Source of the DNA: an uncultured Eubacteriales bacterium
GTDB taxonomy: Bacteria; Bacillota; Clostridia; TANB77; CAG-508
Direction of reading: 5' to 3'
Assembly (NCBI GenBank): GCA_949288175.1
Contig: CASEIV010000007.1
Location: forward strand, 1 to 64,000
Length of the DNA: 64,000 bases
In this document: positions 8,041-17,028 of the stretch, one piece after another
Position numbering within the stretch: the first letter of the stretch is position 1
Layout: each line of letters starts with the position of its first letter
Notes under the pieces: generated by a model
Database searches by the model: none
Told to the model about the DNA's origin: nothing
The model's input: only the letters and a program-made list of their open reading frames with translations
Made by a program: the position numbers and the translations under genes

Positions 8041-8302
8041 ATTTCTTCAGTATATGTGTTTTTTCAAAATAAGATAACAATTCTGCTTTTAATTCTGTTT
8101 CCAATATTGGTAATACACCTTTTAATTTCACATCTAATCCTGTTTCTTCTTTTACCTCTCTAATAGCTGCTTCTGTAATATTTTCAAATTCATCAACATG
8201 TCCAGCAGGGTAGTTCCATTGACCATAACAAAAGTCTAACCCTTCTTGTAGCATTAAAATTTTATTATCTTTTTCTACGACACAACCAGCAATTACTTTC
8301 AT
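8039..8302 (-). CDS. Short NUDIX hydrolase, probably C-terminally truncated
   Basis: 87 aa from the ATG at 8302, which has aggagatgatttt upstream; a longer frame to 8335 lacks such a site. The Nudix box is complete: GHVDEFENITEAAIREVKEETG fits Gx5Ex7REUxEExGU. NUDIX enzymes hydrolyse nucleoside diphosphate derivatives. Family members usually run to 130-160 aa. Here the protein stops about 25 residues after the box, inside the corA terminator hairpin, so the final strands of the fold are missing. It is either a decayed gene or a minimal version. Confidence 0.7.
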   Translation of the reverse strand: MKVIAGCVVEKDNKILMLQEGLDFCYGQWNYPAGHVDEFENITEAAIREVKEETGLDVKLKGVLPILETELKAELLSYFEKTHILKK

Positions 8303-8368
8303 AAAATCATCTCCTATTACCAATTTTCTATTCATTATGAATAGAATTAATTATCTATTATTAAATTA

Positions 8369-9649
8369 TTATGAATTTAAAATTTCAGATATTTTTGTTA
8401 ATTCACCTTTTAAAAATGTATACATACTTTCTCCAATAGAAGTATCAGATCCAGCTTCATATAAAGAAATGGTTTTGTTGATATCTAATAACTTCATTTT
8501 TTTCGTTGTTGAAGAAGAATCTTTATACATATAGATTGGTGTATAACTTACATTATCTATTGTAACAGATTCATCTGTGTGTTTCGTTATTTGTAAATCT
8601 AAAATAATAGATGTTCTCGTATTATCCGCATTTTGATCACTAATAAAATTTCCCAAAGAATAAATGATAAAACCATCTTGAGTTGAACCATCTTCTAGAG
8701 TAACGGTTCTTTTCTCCATTTTCTGCAAAACATGAGGGTGTGTTCCTAAGATAATATTCACACCATTTTGGAAAAGAAAATCAGCTAATTCATTTTGTGT
8801 ACCATTTGGAACCGTACTATATTCTGTTCCCCAATGTACAGAAGCTACGATAATGTCTGCTTCTTGTGATTTGGCAGTTTCTATATCATTTTTAATTAAT
8901 TCTTCATCTATTAAATTAATACAATATGATTTATCAGAAGGGATTGTTATTCCATTTGTACCATAAGCATAATTTAAAAATGCGATTTTAATACCTTTTA
9001 CATATTTAAAAACAATGGTATCTCGTTCTTCTTGTGTTTGATAAGTTCCTACATGAGAAATATCAGCCTTATTTAAAACATCAATTGTTCTTGATAATCC
9101 ATCAAAACCGTAATCTAAACTATGGTTTCCAGCAGTGGAAACAACATCAACACCTAACTTCTTTAAATTGTATGCTAATGCATCAGGAGTATTAAATCTT
9201 GGATAATTACTATATCCTACATCCTCACCTGCAAATGTGGTTTCTAAATTAGCAACTGTAATATTAGAATTTTTTATGTAATATTCAATGTCTTCAAAGA
9301 CATAAGAAAAATCATATTTACCTGTATCTGAATTATATGCATCCATATATTGTGTGTTATGACACATAATATCTCCAATAGCGGTTAAATGAAAAGTGGT
9401 ATCTTCATTTGTATTTTGTGTAGTATCATCAAGTTCGTTTGTATTTTCTTCTATATTACTTGAAGTTTCAAGATATTGTTCTGTGATGGAATGATATTTA
9501 ACCCAATTATTGACAATATTAAATACCATAACAACTAGAAATACGGCAAGTAATATGAATACAATTTTTAATAAAATACTTGTGATTTTTTTTGTATCAT
9601 CTGAAATGGTATTTTTACGTTTTCTACTATTCCTTTGATTTCTTCTCAA
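8369..9649 (-). CDS. CapA-family poly-gamma-glutamate/metallophosphatase-like protein
   Basis: 426 aa. One N-terminal membrane span (about 25-45) after a basic start, an acidic linker (50-85), then a CapA (PGA_cap) domain of calcineurin-like fold: AIGDIMCHNTQ, NLETTFAG, TAGNHSLDYGFDGL, SVHWGTEY and LGTHPHVLQ carry the likely metal ligands. CapA takes part in poly-gamma-glutamate capsule synthesis, but no capB/C is near and many Clostridia have stand-alone members of unclear role. Starts at TTG 9649, with AGGAGG 8 nt upstream. It converges with corA via the NUDIX gene and lies alone. Confidence 0.85.
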   Translation of the reverse strand: MRRNQRNSRKRKNTISDDTKKITSILLKIVFILLAVFLVVMVFNIVNNWVKYHSITEQYLETSSNIEENTNELDDTTQNTNEDTTFHLTAIGDIMCHNTQYMDAYNSDTGKYDFSYVFEDIEYYIKNSNITVANLETTFAGEDVGYSNYPRFNTPDALAYNLKKLGVDVVSTAGNHSLDYGFDGLSRTIDVLNKADISHVGTYQTQEERDTIVFKYVKGIKIAFLNYAYGTNGITIPSDKSYCINLIDEELIKNDIETAKSQEADIIVASVHWGTEYSTVPNGTQNELADFLFQNGVNIILGTHPHVLQKMEKRTVTLEDGSTQDGFIIYSLGNFISDQNADNTRTSIILDLQITKHTDESVTIDNVSYTPIYMYKDSSSTTKKMKLLDINKTISLYEAGSDTSIGESMYTFLKGELTKISEILNS

Positions 9650-9773
9650 ATATTTATCCTCCTAATATTCTTTTCTACAAATTATCATAAAAAAGAAAAA
9701 TTTTCAATAATTGTATAAATAAAAAGAAAAAAGGTTAAAATAATATAAAAATACAGTAAAAGGAGGAAACAGA

Positions 9774-9962
9774 ATGAAAGTAATAGATAAAATTGCGTTA
9801 GTTTTAATCATTATTGGTGCTATCAATTGGGGATTAATTGCATTATTTGAATTAGATTTAGTTGCTTTAATCTTTGGAGAAATGACAATTTGGTCAAGAA
9901 TTGTATATGGACTAGTGGGATTATCTGGTCTATGGGGTATCAAGTTATTATTTGATGATTAA
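9774..9962 (+). CDS. DUF378 (YuzA-like) membrane protein
   Basis: 62 aa with two membrane spans. It matches DUF378 throughout: IDKIALVLIIIGAINWGLIAL and a second span LVGLSGLWGIKLLF. Function unknown. The ribosome binding site aaaggaggaa is strong. It is monocistronic, with a terminator at 10001-10025. Confidence 0.9.
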   Translation: MKVIDKIALVLIIIGAINWGLIALFELDLVALIFGEMTIWSRIVYGLVGLSGLWGIKLLFDD

Positions 9963-10000
9963 GATTGAAATATCTGAAATAATATAAAGAATAAATTTTG

Positions 10001-10025
10001 AAAGGGAATCTTGTATTCCCTTTTT
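10001..10025 (+). terminator. Terminator of DUF378 gene
   Basis: Stem aaagggaat / attcccttt then T run. Confidence 0.8.
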
Positions 10026-10215
10026 ATATTTTGTAAAATTTGGTGCACGAACCATGATATAGCTTTAAAATGTTATAAACAGGTAAAATATTAAAGAAGC
10101 CCGCTATTGTTCTATGCAAAATCCTTGAAAAATATGTAAAAATAGTATATAATACCAACGATAAAATATAAAGAGGCTGTAAAAAAGTAAAGCCAAAAAG
10201 AAAGGAATGAAATAC

Positions 10216-11799
10216 ATGCTAAGTGCAAACGGAGTAACTGTTAGATTTGGAAAAAGAGTCCTTTTCGAAGATGTGAATATAAGATTTGGAAAAGGAAATT
10301 GTTATGGAATAATAGGAGCAAATGGTGCAGGAAAATCTACATTTTTAAAAGTGTTATCAGGAGAAATAGAACCAAGCAAAGGTGATGTTAGTTTAGATAA
10401 AGGAGAAAGATTATCTGTATTAAAACAAGACCACTTTGCTTTTGAAGAATATACTGTTATGGATACAGTTATTATGGGAAATAAAGAACTATATGACATT
10501 ATGAAAGAAAAAGAAGCCATTTATGCAAAACCAGATTTTTCAGAAGAAGATGGTATGAAAGCTGCAAAATTAGAAGAAAGATTTGCAGAATTAGATGGTT
10601 GGAATGCAGAATCAGATGCTGCCATTTTATTAAATGATTTAGGAATTATACCAGAAAATCACTATAAATACATGAAAGAAATTGAAGCCAAAGAAAAGGT
10701 AAAAGTGTTATTGGCACAAAGTTTGTTTGGAAATCCAGATGTTTTATTATTAGACGAGCCAACCAATGACCTAGATATGAAAAGTATTAACTGGCTACAA
10801 GATTTCTTAATGGACTTTGAAAATACAGTGATTGTAGTATCACATGATAGATATTTCTTAAATAAAGTATGTACACATATTGCAGATGTTGATTTTGGAA
10901 AGATAAAAGTATATCCAGGAAATTATGATTTCTGGTATGAATCAAGCCAATTAGCATTAAAACAAGCAAGAGAACAAAACAAGAAAAAAGAAGAAAAAAT
11001 AAAAGAATTACAAGAATTTATTGCTAGATTTAGCGCCAATGCTTCAAAATCAAAACAAGCAACATCAAGAAAGAAAACATTAGAAAAAATAGAATTAGAA
11101 GAAATTAAACCATCTAATAGAAAATATCCATATGTAGACTTTAAACCAGATAGAGAACCAGGAAGAGAAATTTTACAAGTAAAAAATATATCTAAAACAG
11201 TTGATGGTGTAAAATTACTAGATAAGGTTTCATTTGATGTAAAAGAAGGAAATAAAATTGCATTTTTAGCAGATAATGAATTAGCGAAAACCGTATTATT
11301 TCAAATTATAGAAGGAGAAATGGAACCAGATGAAGGGGAATTAGTATGGGGAACAACCATCACAAAATCATATTTCCCTAAGGATAACAATTATTTATTT
11401 GAAACAGATGAAAATATAACAGAATGGCTTAGAAAGTATTCTAAAGATCCAGATGAAACATATGTTAGAAGCTTTTTGGGAAGAATGTTATTCTCAGGAG
11501 ATGAAGCATTAAAACAAGTAAATGTATTATCTGGAGGAGAAAAAGTAAGATGTGTATTATCAAAAATGATGTTATCAGGAGCGAATTTCTTAATATTTGA
11601 TGAACCAACCAACCATTTAGATATGGAAAGTATTACATCATTAAACGAAGGAATGAAACGATTTACAGGAAATATTTTATTTACATCACATGACCATGAA
11701 TTAACACAAACAGTTGCTAATAGAATTATTGATATAAAAGAAGACGGAAAAATTGTCGATAGAGAAGTTACTTATAATGAATATTTAGGGGTAGAATGA
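10216..11799 (+). CDS. ykpA: ABC-F ATPase, YkpA/YbiT type
   Basis: 527 aa. A soluble double-ATPase ABC-F protein; the family acts on ribosomes. The first cassette has Walker A GANGAGKST and Walker B LLLDEPTNDLD. A linker follows (LQEFIARFSANASKSKQATSRKK), typical of YkpA. In the second cassette the usual Walker A is replaced by LADNELAKTVL, with no P-loop glycines, while LSGGEK and FDEPTNHLD are intact. The first signature is also altered (KEIEAKEKVKVLL where homologs have LGGSEKVKVLL). Start chosen at ATG 10216, 9 nt after aaagga; the upstream ATG at 10207 is too close. The stop codon lies inside a REP element. Confidence 0.88.
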   Translation: MLSANGVTVRFGKRVLFEDVNIRFGKGNCYGIIGANGAGKSTFLKVLSGEIEPSKGDVSLDKGERLSVLKQDHFAFEEYTVMDTVIMGNKELYDIMKEKEAIYAKPDFSEEDGMKAAKLEERFAELDGWNAESDAAILLNDLGIIPENHYKYMKEIEAKEKVKVLLAQSLFGNPDVLLLDEPTNDLDMKSINWLQDFLMDFENTVIVVSHDRYFLNKVCTHIADVDFGKIKVYPGNYDFWYESSQLALKQAREQNKKKEEKIKELQEFIARFSANASKSKQATSRKKTLEKIELEEIKPSNRKYPYVDFKPDREPGREILQVKNISKTVDGVKLLDKVSFDVKEGNKIAFLADNELAKTVLFQIIEGEMEPDEGELVWGTTITKSYFPKDNNYLFETDENITEWLRKYSKDPDETYVRSFLGRMLFSGDEALKQVNVLSGGEKVRCVLSKMMLSGANFLIFDEPTNHLDMESITSLNEGMKRFTGNILFTSHDHELTQTVANRIIDIKEDGKIVDREVTYNEYLGVE

Positions 11800-11828
11800 T
11801 GATTTTGGGGACGGAGCAAAAAATCATC
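11798..11828. repeat. REP copy 1 (core GGGGACGGAGC)
   Basis: 31-bp palindromic unit: gatgatttt and aaaatcatc ends around a GGGGACGGAGC core. It begins within the stop codon of ykpA. Confidence 0.85.
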
Positions 11829-11870
11829 GTTTGCTCTGTTTATTGAAAATCATCAAAGAATTAAATCAAA

Positions 11871-11894
11871 GTGATTTTAGGGACGGAGCAAAAA
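11871..11894. repeat. REP copy 2 (partial)
   Basis: gtgattttagggacggagc followed by aaaaatt; the right inverted end has decayed. An extra aaaatcatc lies at 11847-11855. Confidence 0.7.
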
Positions 11895-11932
11895 TTCGCA
11901 CATTGTCAATCATTAAAAAGGAGCTGAATTTT

Positions 11933-12409
11933 ATGACCAGAGTTGATAAAATAAATTATTATTTAGATATTGCAGAAAGTGTGGCAGAGAGAGGAACATG
12001 TTTAAGAAATAACTATGGTAGTATTATTGTAAAAAATGATGAGATTATTTCAACAGGATATACAGGTGCTCCAAGGGGGAGAAAAAATTGTATTGATTTA
12101 GGATATTGCACAAGACAAAAATATGAAATGCCAAGTGGAAAAGGGTATGAAAGATGCAGGTCAGTACATAGTGAACAAAATGCGATTATTAGTGCTGCAA
12201 GAAAAGATATGATAGGTGCTACATTATATTTAGTAGGGATTAATCAAAGAAATGGAGAATATGTAAAAGATAATGAGCCATGTTCTTTTTGTAAAAGAAT
12301 GTTAATCAATTCAGGTATAAAAGATGTTGTTATGAGGGATGACAAATCAACATATCGCATCGAACAGGTAGAAGACTGGATTGCACAAGATGACTCTTTA
12401 GAATATTAA
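11933..12409 (+). CDS. dCMP deaminase
   Basis: 158 aa. A zinc-dependent cytidine/deoxycytidylate deaminase fold: HSEQNAII supplies the His ligand and proton-shuttling Glu, and PCSFCKR supplies the two Cys ligands. The early segment RGTCLRNNYGSIIV..STGYTGAPRG is typical of dCMP deaminases (ComEB-like), which make dUMP for dTMP synthesis. Start at ATG 11933, with aaaaggagctg 7-8 nt upstream; the frame is open 34 codons further upstream through REP sequence, which I regard as non-coding. It sits between REP copies and the RAYT gene. Confidence 0.88.
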   Translation: MTRVDKINYYLDIAESVAERGTCLRNNYGSIIVKNDEIISTGYTGAPRGRKNCIDLGYCTRQKYEMPSGKGYERCRSVHSEQNAIISAARKDMIGATLYLVGINQRNGEYVKDNEPCSFCKRMLINSGIKDVVMRDDKSTYRIEQVEDWIAQDDSLEY

Positions 12410-12471
12410 TATTCTGATTCTAAAGTGAATATAGGAAGTCTTACATTTTAATTCAAAATTGAATATTAAGT

Positions 12472-12497
12472 GATGATTTTTGTGAAAAAGTCATCAT
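12472..12497. repeat. Degenerate REP hairpin left of RAYT
   Basis: gatgattttt-gtg-aaaaagtcatc keeps the inverted ends of the REP family but has lost the GGGACGGAGC core. It lies 75 bp before the RAYT start. Confidence 0.55.
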
Positions 12498-12571
12498 AAG
12501 CATATAGAGAAAACACAAAATTGCATTATTTTAAAAATAGGGGTAAAAAACAAAGAAAGTGAGTGATTAAG

Positions 12572-13318
12572 ATGCCAAGAATAGCACGTAATTGTTTGGA
12601 TACCTCTTTTTTTCATGTCATGGTACAAGGTATCAACAAAGAATATATATTTAAAAATAATCAATATATGAAGAGATATCTACAATTAATGAAAGAAAAA
12701 TTAAATAGAGAAGAAGTAGAGATGATAGCATATTGTATAATGAATAATCATGCACATATATTAGTAAAAATAGAAGATATAAAAAAATTATCAAAATATA
12801 TGCAAAAAGTTAATACCATCTATGCTCAATATTATAATTATATGGAAGGTAATCGAGTAGGATATGTATTTCGTGATAGATATAAAAGCGAACCAATATT
12901 AGATAGAAGGCAATTAATACAATGTGTAAAATATATTCACAGAAACCCAGTAAAAGCAAATATGGTAAAAAATGAAAAAGAATATCCATATTCTTCATAT
13001 CACTATTATTTAAAAGGAGAAATTGAAAAAATGAATATATTTGCACATGAAGAGATTGAATATATTTGCAATATGGATTTTATTGAAGAAGAAACATTTT
13101 TAGATATAGACACAAATATTGAGATGAAAATTGATAATTCCATTTCAGAATTTATTAAAAAAGAGCAAATAAAAGTATTTGAAATATTTGAAAAACGTGA
13201 TATACTAAAGAAGTTGATAAGATATCTAAAAGAAGTAAAAAAGATAAAATATACGAATATTATGAAAAAATTAGATATTACAAAAGGGACAATGGAAAGA
13301 TTAAAAAAACAGAATTGA
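12572..13318 (+). CDS. REP-associated tyrosine transposase (RAYT, Y1_Tnp family)
   Basis: 248 aa. A single-copy HUH-type nuclease related to IS200/IS605 transposases. The HUH motif is H60-A-H62 in MNNHAHILV. The probable catalytic Tyr is Y121 in VKYIHRNPVKA, followed by the typical YPYSSYHYYL segment. The C-terminal 90 residues are a helix-rich extension ending in a helix-turn-helix-like part. RAYTs cleave and join single-stranded REP sequences. REP copies flank it on both sides (12472-12497, 13342-13412), as expected for a RAYT and its cognate REPs. Start: ATG 12572 after aaagtgag; GTG 12563 is in the same frame. Confidence 0.87.
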   Translation: MPRIARNCLDTSFFHVMVQGINKEYIFKNNQYMKRYLQLMKEKLNREEVEMIAYCIMNNHAHILVKIEDIKKLSKYMQKVNTIYAQYYNYMEGNRVGYVFRDRYKSEPILDRRQLIQCVKYIHRNPVKANMVKNEKEYPYSSYHYYLKGEIEKMNIFAHEEIEYICNMDFIEEETFLDIDTNIEMKIDNSISEFIKKEQIKVFEIFEKRDILKKLIRYLKEVKKIKYTNIMKKLDITKGTMERLKKQN

Positions 13319-13341
13319 GTAAGAAAACGACATTGAAAAAT

Positions 13342-13370
13342 GATGATTTCTGATTTGTTTCAAAATCATC
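13342..13370. repeat. REP copy 3 (degenerate core)
   Basis: gatgatttc ... caaaatcatc ends with a diverged centre; 24 bp after the RAYT stop. Confidence 0.6.
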
Positions 13371-13381
13371 TTGTTGGCAAT

Positions 13382-13412
13382 GATGATTTTTTGCTCCGTC
13401 CCTAAAATCATC
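13382..13412. repeat. REP copy 4 (inverted orientation)
   Basis: 31 bp, the reverse complement of the consensus: gatgattttttgctccgtcc then ctaaaatcatc. It precedes the tex ribosome binding site by 3 bp, so it sits in the tex leader. Confidence 0.88.
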
Positions 13413-13427
13413 AGAAAGGAAACAAAA

Positions 13428-15611
13428 ATGGAGAAAATTATTAATACAATTGCAGAAGAATTAAATATCAAACCAAAACAAGTAGAGGCTACGATTACAT
13501 TAATTGATGAAGGGAATACCATTCCCTTTATTGCACGTTATAGAAAAGAAGTAACAGGAGGACTAAGTGACGAAATCCTTAGGGATTTGGGCGAAAGATT
13601 AAATTACTTAAGAAATTTAGAACAAAGAAAAGAAGAGGTTGTAAAATCAATTGATGAACAAGGAAAATTGACAGATGAAATCTTACAAGCAATTGCTGTT
13701 TGTAAAACATTAGCAGAAGTAGAAGATATTTATAGACCATATAAACAAAAGAAGAAAACAAGGGCAACAGTTGCAAAAGCAAAAGGTTTAGAGCCATTGG
13801 CAAATATCATTATTGAACAAAAAGAAATAAAACCAATTTTAGAAATTGCAAAAGAATATGTGAATATCGAAACTTTATCAGAAGAAGATAAAAAGAATAA
13901 AGATAAAGTAGTGGCAACTCCAGAAGATGCTGTACAAGGAGCTTTAGATATTATCGCAGAAGATATTTCAGATAATAGTAAATATAGAAAACAAATCAAA
14001 AGAATTTGCTATAGAGAAGCAACTATTCAAACAAAGGCAGCAAAACCAGAAGAAAAATCAAATTATGAGATGTATTATGAGTATCAAGAAGCGATAAAAT
14101 ACATACCAAGTCATAGAATATTAGCGATTAACCGTGGAGAAAAAGAGGATTTTCTAAAAGTAAAAATTGAAAAGCCAGAAGATAAAATATTAGCATATAT
14201 AGAAAGAGATATGATAAAAGGTGAAACACAATTTACTCAAATGCTAAAAGATACGATTTTAGATAGTTTTAAAAGATTAATTGAACCATCAATCGATAGA
14301 GAAATTCGTTCAGATTTAACAGAAAAGGCAGAAGATAAAGCTATTAAAGTATTTGGTAAAAATTCAAAACAATTGTTGTTAGGAGCACCAATCAAAGGGA
14401 AAACAGTTATGGGATTTGACCCAGCATATAGAACAGGATGTAAAATTGCCGTTATTGATGAAACAGGAAAATTATTAGATTACACGACTGTATATCCAAC
14501 AGAACCACAAAATAATGTAGAAGGTGCTAAAAAAGAATTATTAAAATTAATTGAAAAAGATAAAGTAGATATGATAGCCATTGGAAATGGAACAGCTTCA
14601 AGAGAATCAGAAATGTTTGTAGCAGATATGATAAAAGAAGCTTCAAGAGATGTTCACTATGTCATTGTCAGTGAAGCAGGAGCATCTGTATATTCTGCAT
14701 CAAAGTTGGCAACAGAAGAATATCCAGATATCAATGTATCTATCAGAGGTGCGATTTCAATTGCAAGACGTCTGCAAGATCCATTAGCAGAATTGGTTAA
14801 AATAGATCCAAAAGCCATTGGAGTTGGACAATATCAACATGATGTAAATCAAAAGAAATTGCAAGAAAGTTTAACAGGTGTAGTAGAAGATAGTGTTAAC
14901 AAAGTAGGTGTTGATGTCAACACAGCGACACCATCATTACTTTCATATGTATCAGGAATTAATAATACAATTGCGAAAAATATTGTAAAATATAGAGACG
15001 CAAATGGAAAATTAAAAAACAGAAAAGAATTATTAAAAGTTCCAAAGCTTGGAAAGGTAGCATTTGAACAATGTGCAGGATTTTTAAGAATATTTGATGG
15101 AGATAATCCATTGGAAGTGACAGCTGTTCACCCAGAAAGTTATGAACCAACAGAAAAATTATTAAATCAATTAGGATTTGACAAAAATGATTTGAAAGAT
15201 AAAGAAAAATTAGAAGAACTAAGAGCAAAATTAAAAAGTGTTAATGTTCAAGAAATGGCAAAAGAATTAAATATAGGGGAAATGACATTAACAGATATTA
15301 TTGACGAATTATCAAAACCAGGAAGAGACCCTCGTGAAGATATGCCAAAACCAATTTTAAGAAGTGATGTATTAAAGTTAGAAGACCTAAGAGAAGGTAT
15401 GGTATTAACAGGAACAGTTAGAAATGTGATTGACTTTGGTGCTTTTGTAGATATTGGTGTAAAACATGATGGACTTGTTCACATCTCAGAAATGAGTGAT
15501 AAATTTATCAAAAATCCATCAGATGTAGTATCCGTAGGGGATATTGTAAAAGTAAAAGTTATCAAGATAGATCAGGAAAGACAAAAAGTAGGACTTTCTA
15601 TGAAATGTTAG
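13428..15611 (+). CDS. tex: Tex-family RNA-binding protein
   Basis: 727 aa, the usual Tex length. Domain order: N-terminal helical Tex domain, YqgF/RNase H-like domain (GFDPAYRTGCKIAVID, about 345-360), helix-hairpin-helix motifs (SLLSYVSGIN, KVPKLGKVAFEQCAGFLRI), and a C-terminal S1 RNA-binding domain (GMVLTGTVRNVIDFGAFVDIGVKHDGLVHISEM). Tex binds nucleic acid and influences transcription and gene expression broadly. Start ATG 13428 with gaaaggaaac upstream. The S1 domain ends at the stop without a tail. A REP pair lies between tex and the convergent HD-GYP gene. Confidence 0.92.
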   Translation: MEKIINTIAEELNIKPKQVEATITLIDEGNTIPFIARYRKEVTGGLSDEILRDLGERLNYLRNLEQRKEEVVKSIDEQGKLTDEILQAIAVCKTLAEVEDIYRPYKQKKKTRATVAKAKGLEPLANIIIEQKEIKPILEIAKEYVNIETLSEEDKKNKDKVVATPEDAVQGALDIIAEDISDNSKYRKQIKRICYREATIQTKAAKPEEKSNYEMYYEYQEAIKYIPSHRILAINRGEKEDFLKVKIEKPEDKILAYIERDMIKGETQFTQMLKDTILDSFKRLIEPSIDREIRSDLTEKAEDKAIKVFGKNSKQLLLGAPIKGKTVMGFDPAYRTGCKIAVIDETGKLLDYTTVYPTEPQNNVEGAKKELLKLIEKDKVDMIAIGNGTASRESEMFVADMIKEASRDVHYVIVSEAGASVYSASKLATEEYPDINVSIRGAISIARRLQDPLAELVKIDPKAIGVGQYQHDVNQKKLQESLTGVVEDSVNKVGVDVNTATPSLLSYVSGINNTIAKNIVKYRDANGKLKNRKELLKVPKLGKVAFEQCAGFLRIFDGDNPLEVTAVHPESYEPTEKLLNQLGFDKNDLKDKEKLEELRAKLKSVNVQEMAKELNIGEMTLTDIIDELSKPGRDPREDMPKPILRSDVLKLEDLREGMVLTGTVRNVIDFGAFVDIGVKHDGLVHISEMSDKFIKNPSDVVSVGDIVKVKVIKIDQERQKVGLSMKC

Positions 15612-15624
15612 GAGCAGGAATTTA

Positions 15625-15751
15625 GGAGACGGAGCGATGATTTTAGGGACGGAACAAAAAATCATCATTTATTCTATAAAAAATTTTATAAAAGAATTTT
15701 TATAGAAATGATGATTTTTTGTTCCGTCCCTAAAATCATCGCTCCGTCTCC
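15625..15751. repeat. Inverted REP pair (BIME) between tex and HD-GYP gene
   Basis: Two REP copies in opposite orientation, each extended by ggagacggagc, around a central 35-bp hairpin (tctataaaaaa / tttttatagaa). The arms are near-perfect over about 47 bp. It fills the convergent intergenic space and its right end touches the stop codon at 15752. It can act as a terminator for both genes. Confidence 0.9.
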
Positions 15752-16822
15752 TTATTGTTCCGCTTTATATTTTTCTTGAATTTCTTGTATTTCATCATAA
15801 TGATTTCTTAAGATTTCCAAGAATAAATCATCTAATTCAGGATCAAATTGTGTTCCTCTACATCTTTCAAATTCTGAAATAATTTTATCCAAACTTAAAG
15901 AATCACGATAAGCTCTTCTAGAAGCCATAGCATCAAAACTATCTGCAATGGTTGCAATTCTTGCTAAATATGGAATATCATTACCTGCAAGTTTTCCTGG
16001 ATATCCTGTTCCATCATATTTTTCGTGATGATGTTCTACAATTGGTAAAATATCATCAAATATAGAAGCATTTGATAAAATGTGAATACCAATATTAGGA
16101 TGTTGTTTAATTTGAGAATATTCTTCATCTGTTAATTTTGATTCTTTTAATAATATACTATCTGGAACACCAATTTTTCCAATATCATGGAATAAACCAC
16201 CGATTTCTAGAGTATGTAAATCTTCATCTGATAAACCTAGTTTTTTACCAATTAAAACAGAATAAGCGGCAACTCTATCAGAATGACCTCTTGTATATAC
16301 ATCTTTTGCTTCAATAGTATAACGTAAGGTTTTAATAGAATCTAAATATGCTTGTTCTAATTTTTCATATGTATCAGATAATTTGGTATTTATTTCTTTG
16401 ATTTCATTCATTTGTTTAATAGATTTAATACCTGATTCAATTAATAAGAGTAATTGGTCAAATTTATCACTTTTTTCACAATACCCTTGGATATCTAATC
16501 TTCTGATAGTTTCTAGAGGTGGTGCTAAATCTTTATGTCCAGTTAATAATAAGATATATAAGTCTTTATTAAATTTTCTAATTTCTTCAACGACTTGGTC
16601 TCCATGAAAAGGTGTCATGATAAAGTCTAAAACCATTAAATCGAAATGTTCTTCTTTTACTAATTGGATAGCTTCTTGTGGGTCTGTAACTCCAGTAAAA
16701 TCATATCCAGAACGTTTTAAAAATATAGATAAAGAATCAACAATACCTTCCTCATCATCTACCGCAATAATTCTATATGTATTGTTTTCTGCGTTTTCTA
16801 TTCCTTGTATATGCTTCCTCAT
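15752..16822 (-). CDS. Response regulator with HD-GYP domain
   Basis: 356 aa. The receiver domain (about 16-130) has acidic DDE near residues 22-24 and phospho-acceptor D66 (LMVLDFIMTPF). After a helical linker comes an HD-GYP domain: GLFHDIGKIGVPD (HD at 212-213) and HHHEKYDGTGYP (about 264-275). HD-GYP proteins hydrolyse cyclic di-GMP. The GYP motif here is a canonical GTGYP, so activity is plausible. It lies 206 nt after a histidine kinase gene on the same strand, so the two likely form one phosphorelay. It is read in the same direction as the NRPS upstream. Confidence 0.92.
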   Translation of the reverse strand: MRKHIQGIENAENNTYRIIAVDDEEGIVDSLSIFLKRSGYDFTGVTDPQEAIQLVKEEHFDLMVLDFIMTPFHGDQVVEEIRKFNKDLYILLLTGHKDLAPPLETIRRLDIQGYCEKSDKFDQLLLLIESGIKSIKQMNEIKEINTKLSDTYEKLEQAYLDSIKTLRYTIEAKDVYTRGHSDRVAAYSVLIGKKLGLSDEDLHTLEIGGLFHDIGKIGVPDSILLKESKLTDEEYSQIKQHPNIGIHILSNASIFDDILPIVEHHHEKYDGTGYPGKLAGNDIPYLARIATIADSFDAMASRRAYRDSLSLDKIISEFERCRGTQFDPELDDLFLEILRNHYDEIQEIQEKYKAEQ

Positions 16823-17028
16823 ATTAAACCTCTCTTAATAGTTAATTTTTCATTATTATATTAATAAAAAAAACAAAAATCAAGCTTTTTACACCATTTT
16901 TATGTGTAATTTACTCGATTTTTGTCATTGTTTATGTTATCAAAAATTCATAAATTTATCAAAATTCTAACTAATAATATGATATTTTATACTAAAGTTT
17001 TTAACATATAGTATTATATAAAGTATGA

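Noticed and set aside
11831..11932. 34-aa N-terminal extension of dCMP deaminase
   Set aside because: It would translate REP sequence; the ribosome binding site at 11918-11924 fixes the start at 11933.
12410..13427. RAYT and flanking hairpins as an IS200/IS605 insertion
   Set aside because: There is no TnpB and no IS-type ends. The protein has the longer C-terminal part of RAYTs, and the hairpins are REPs found elsewhere too.
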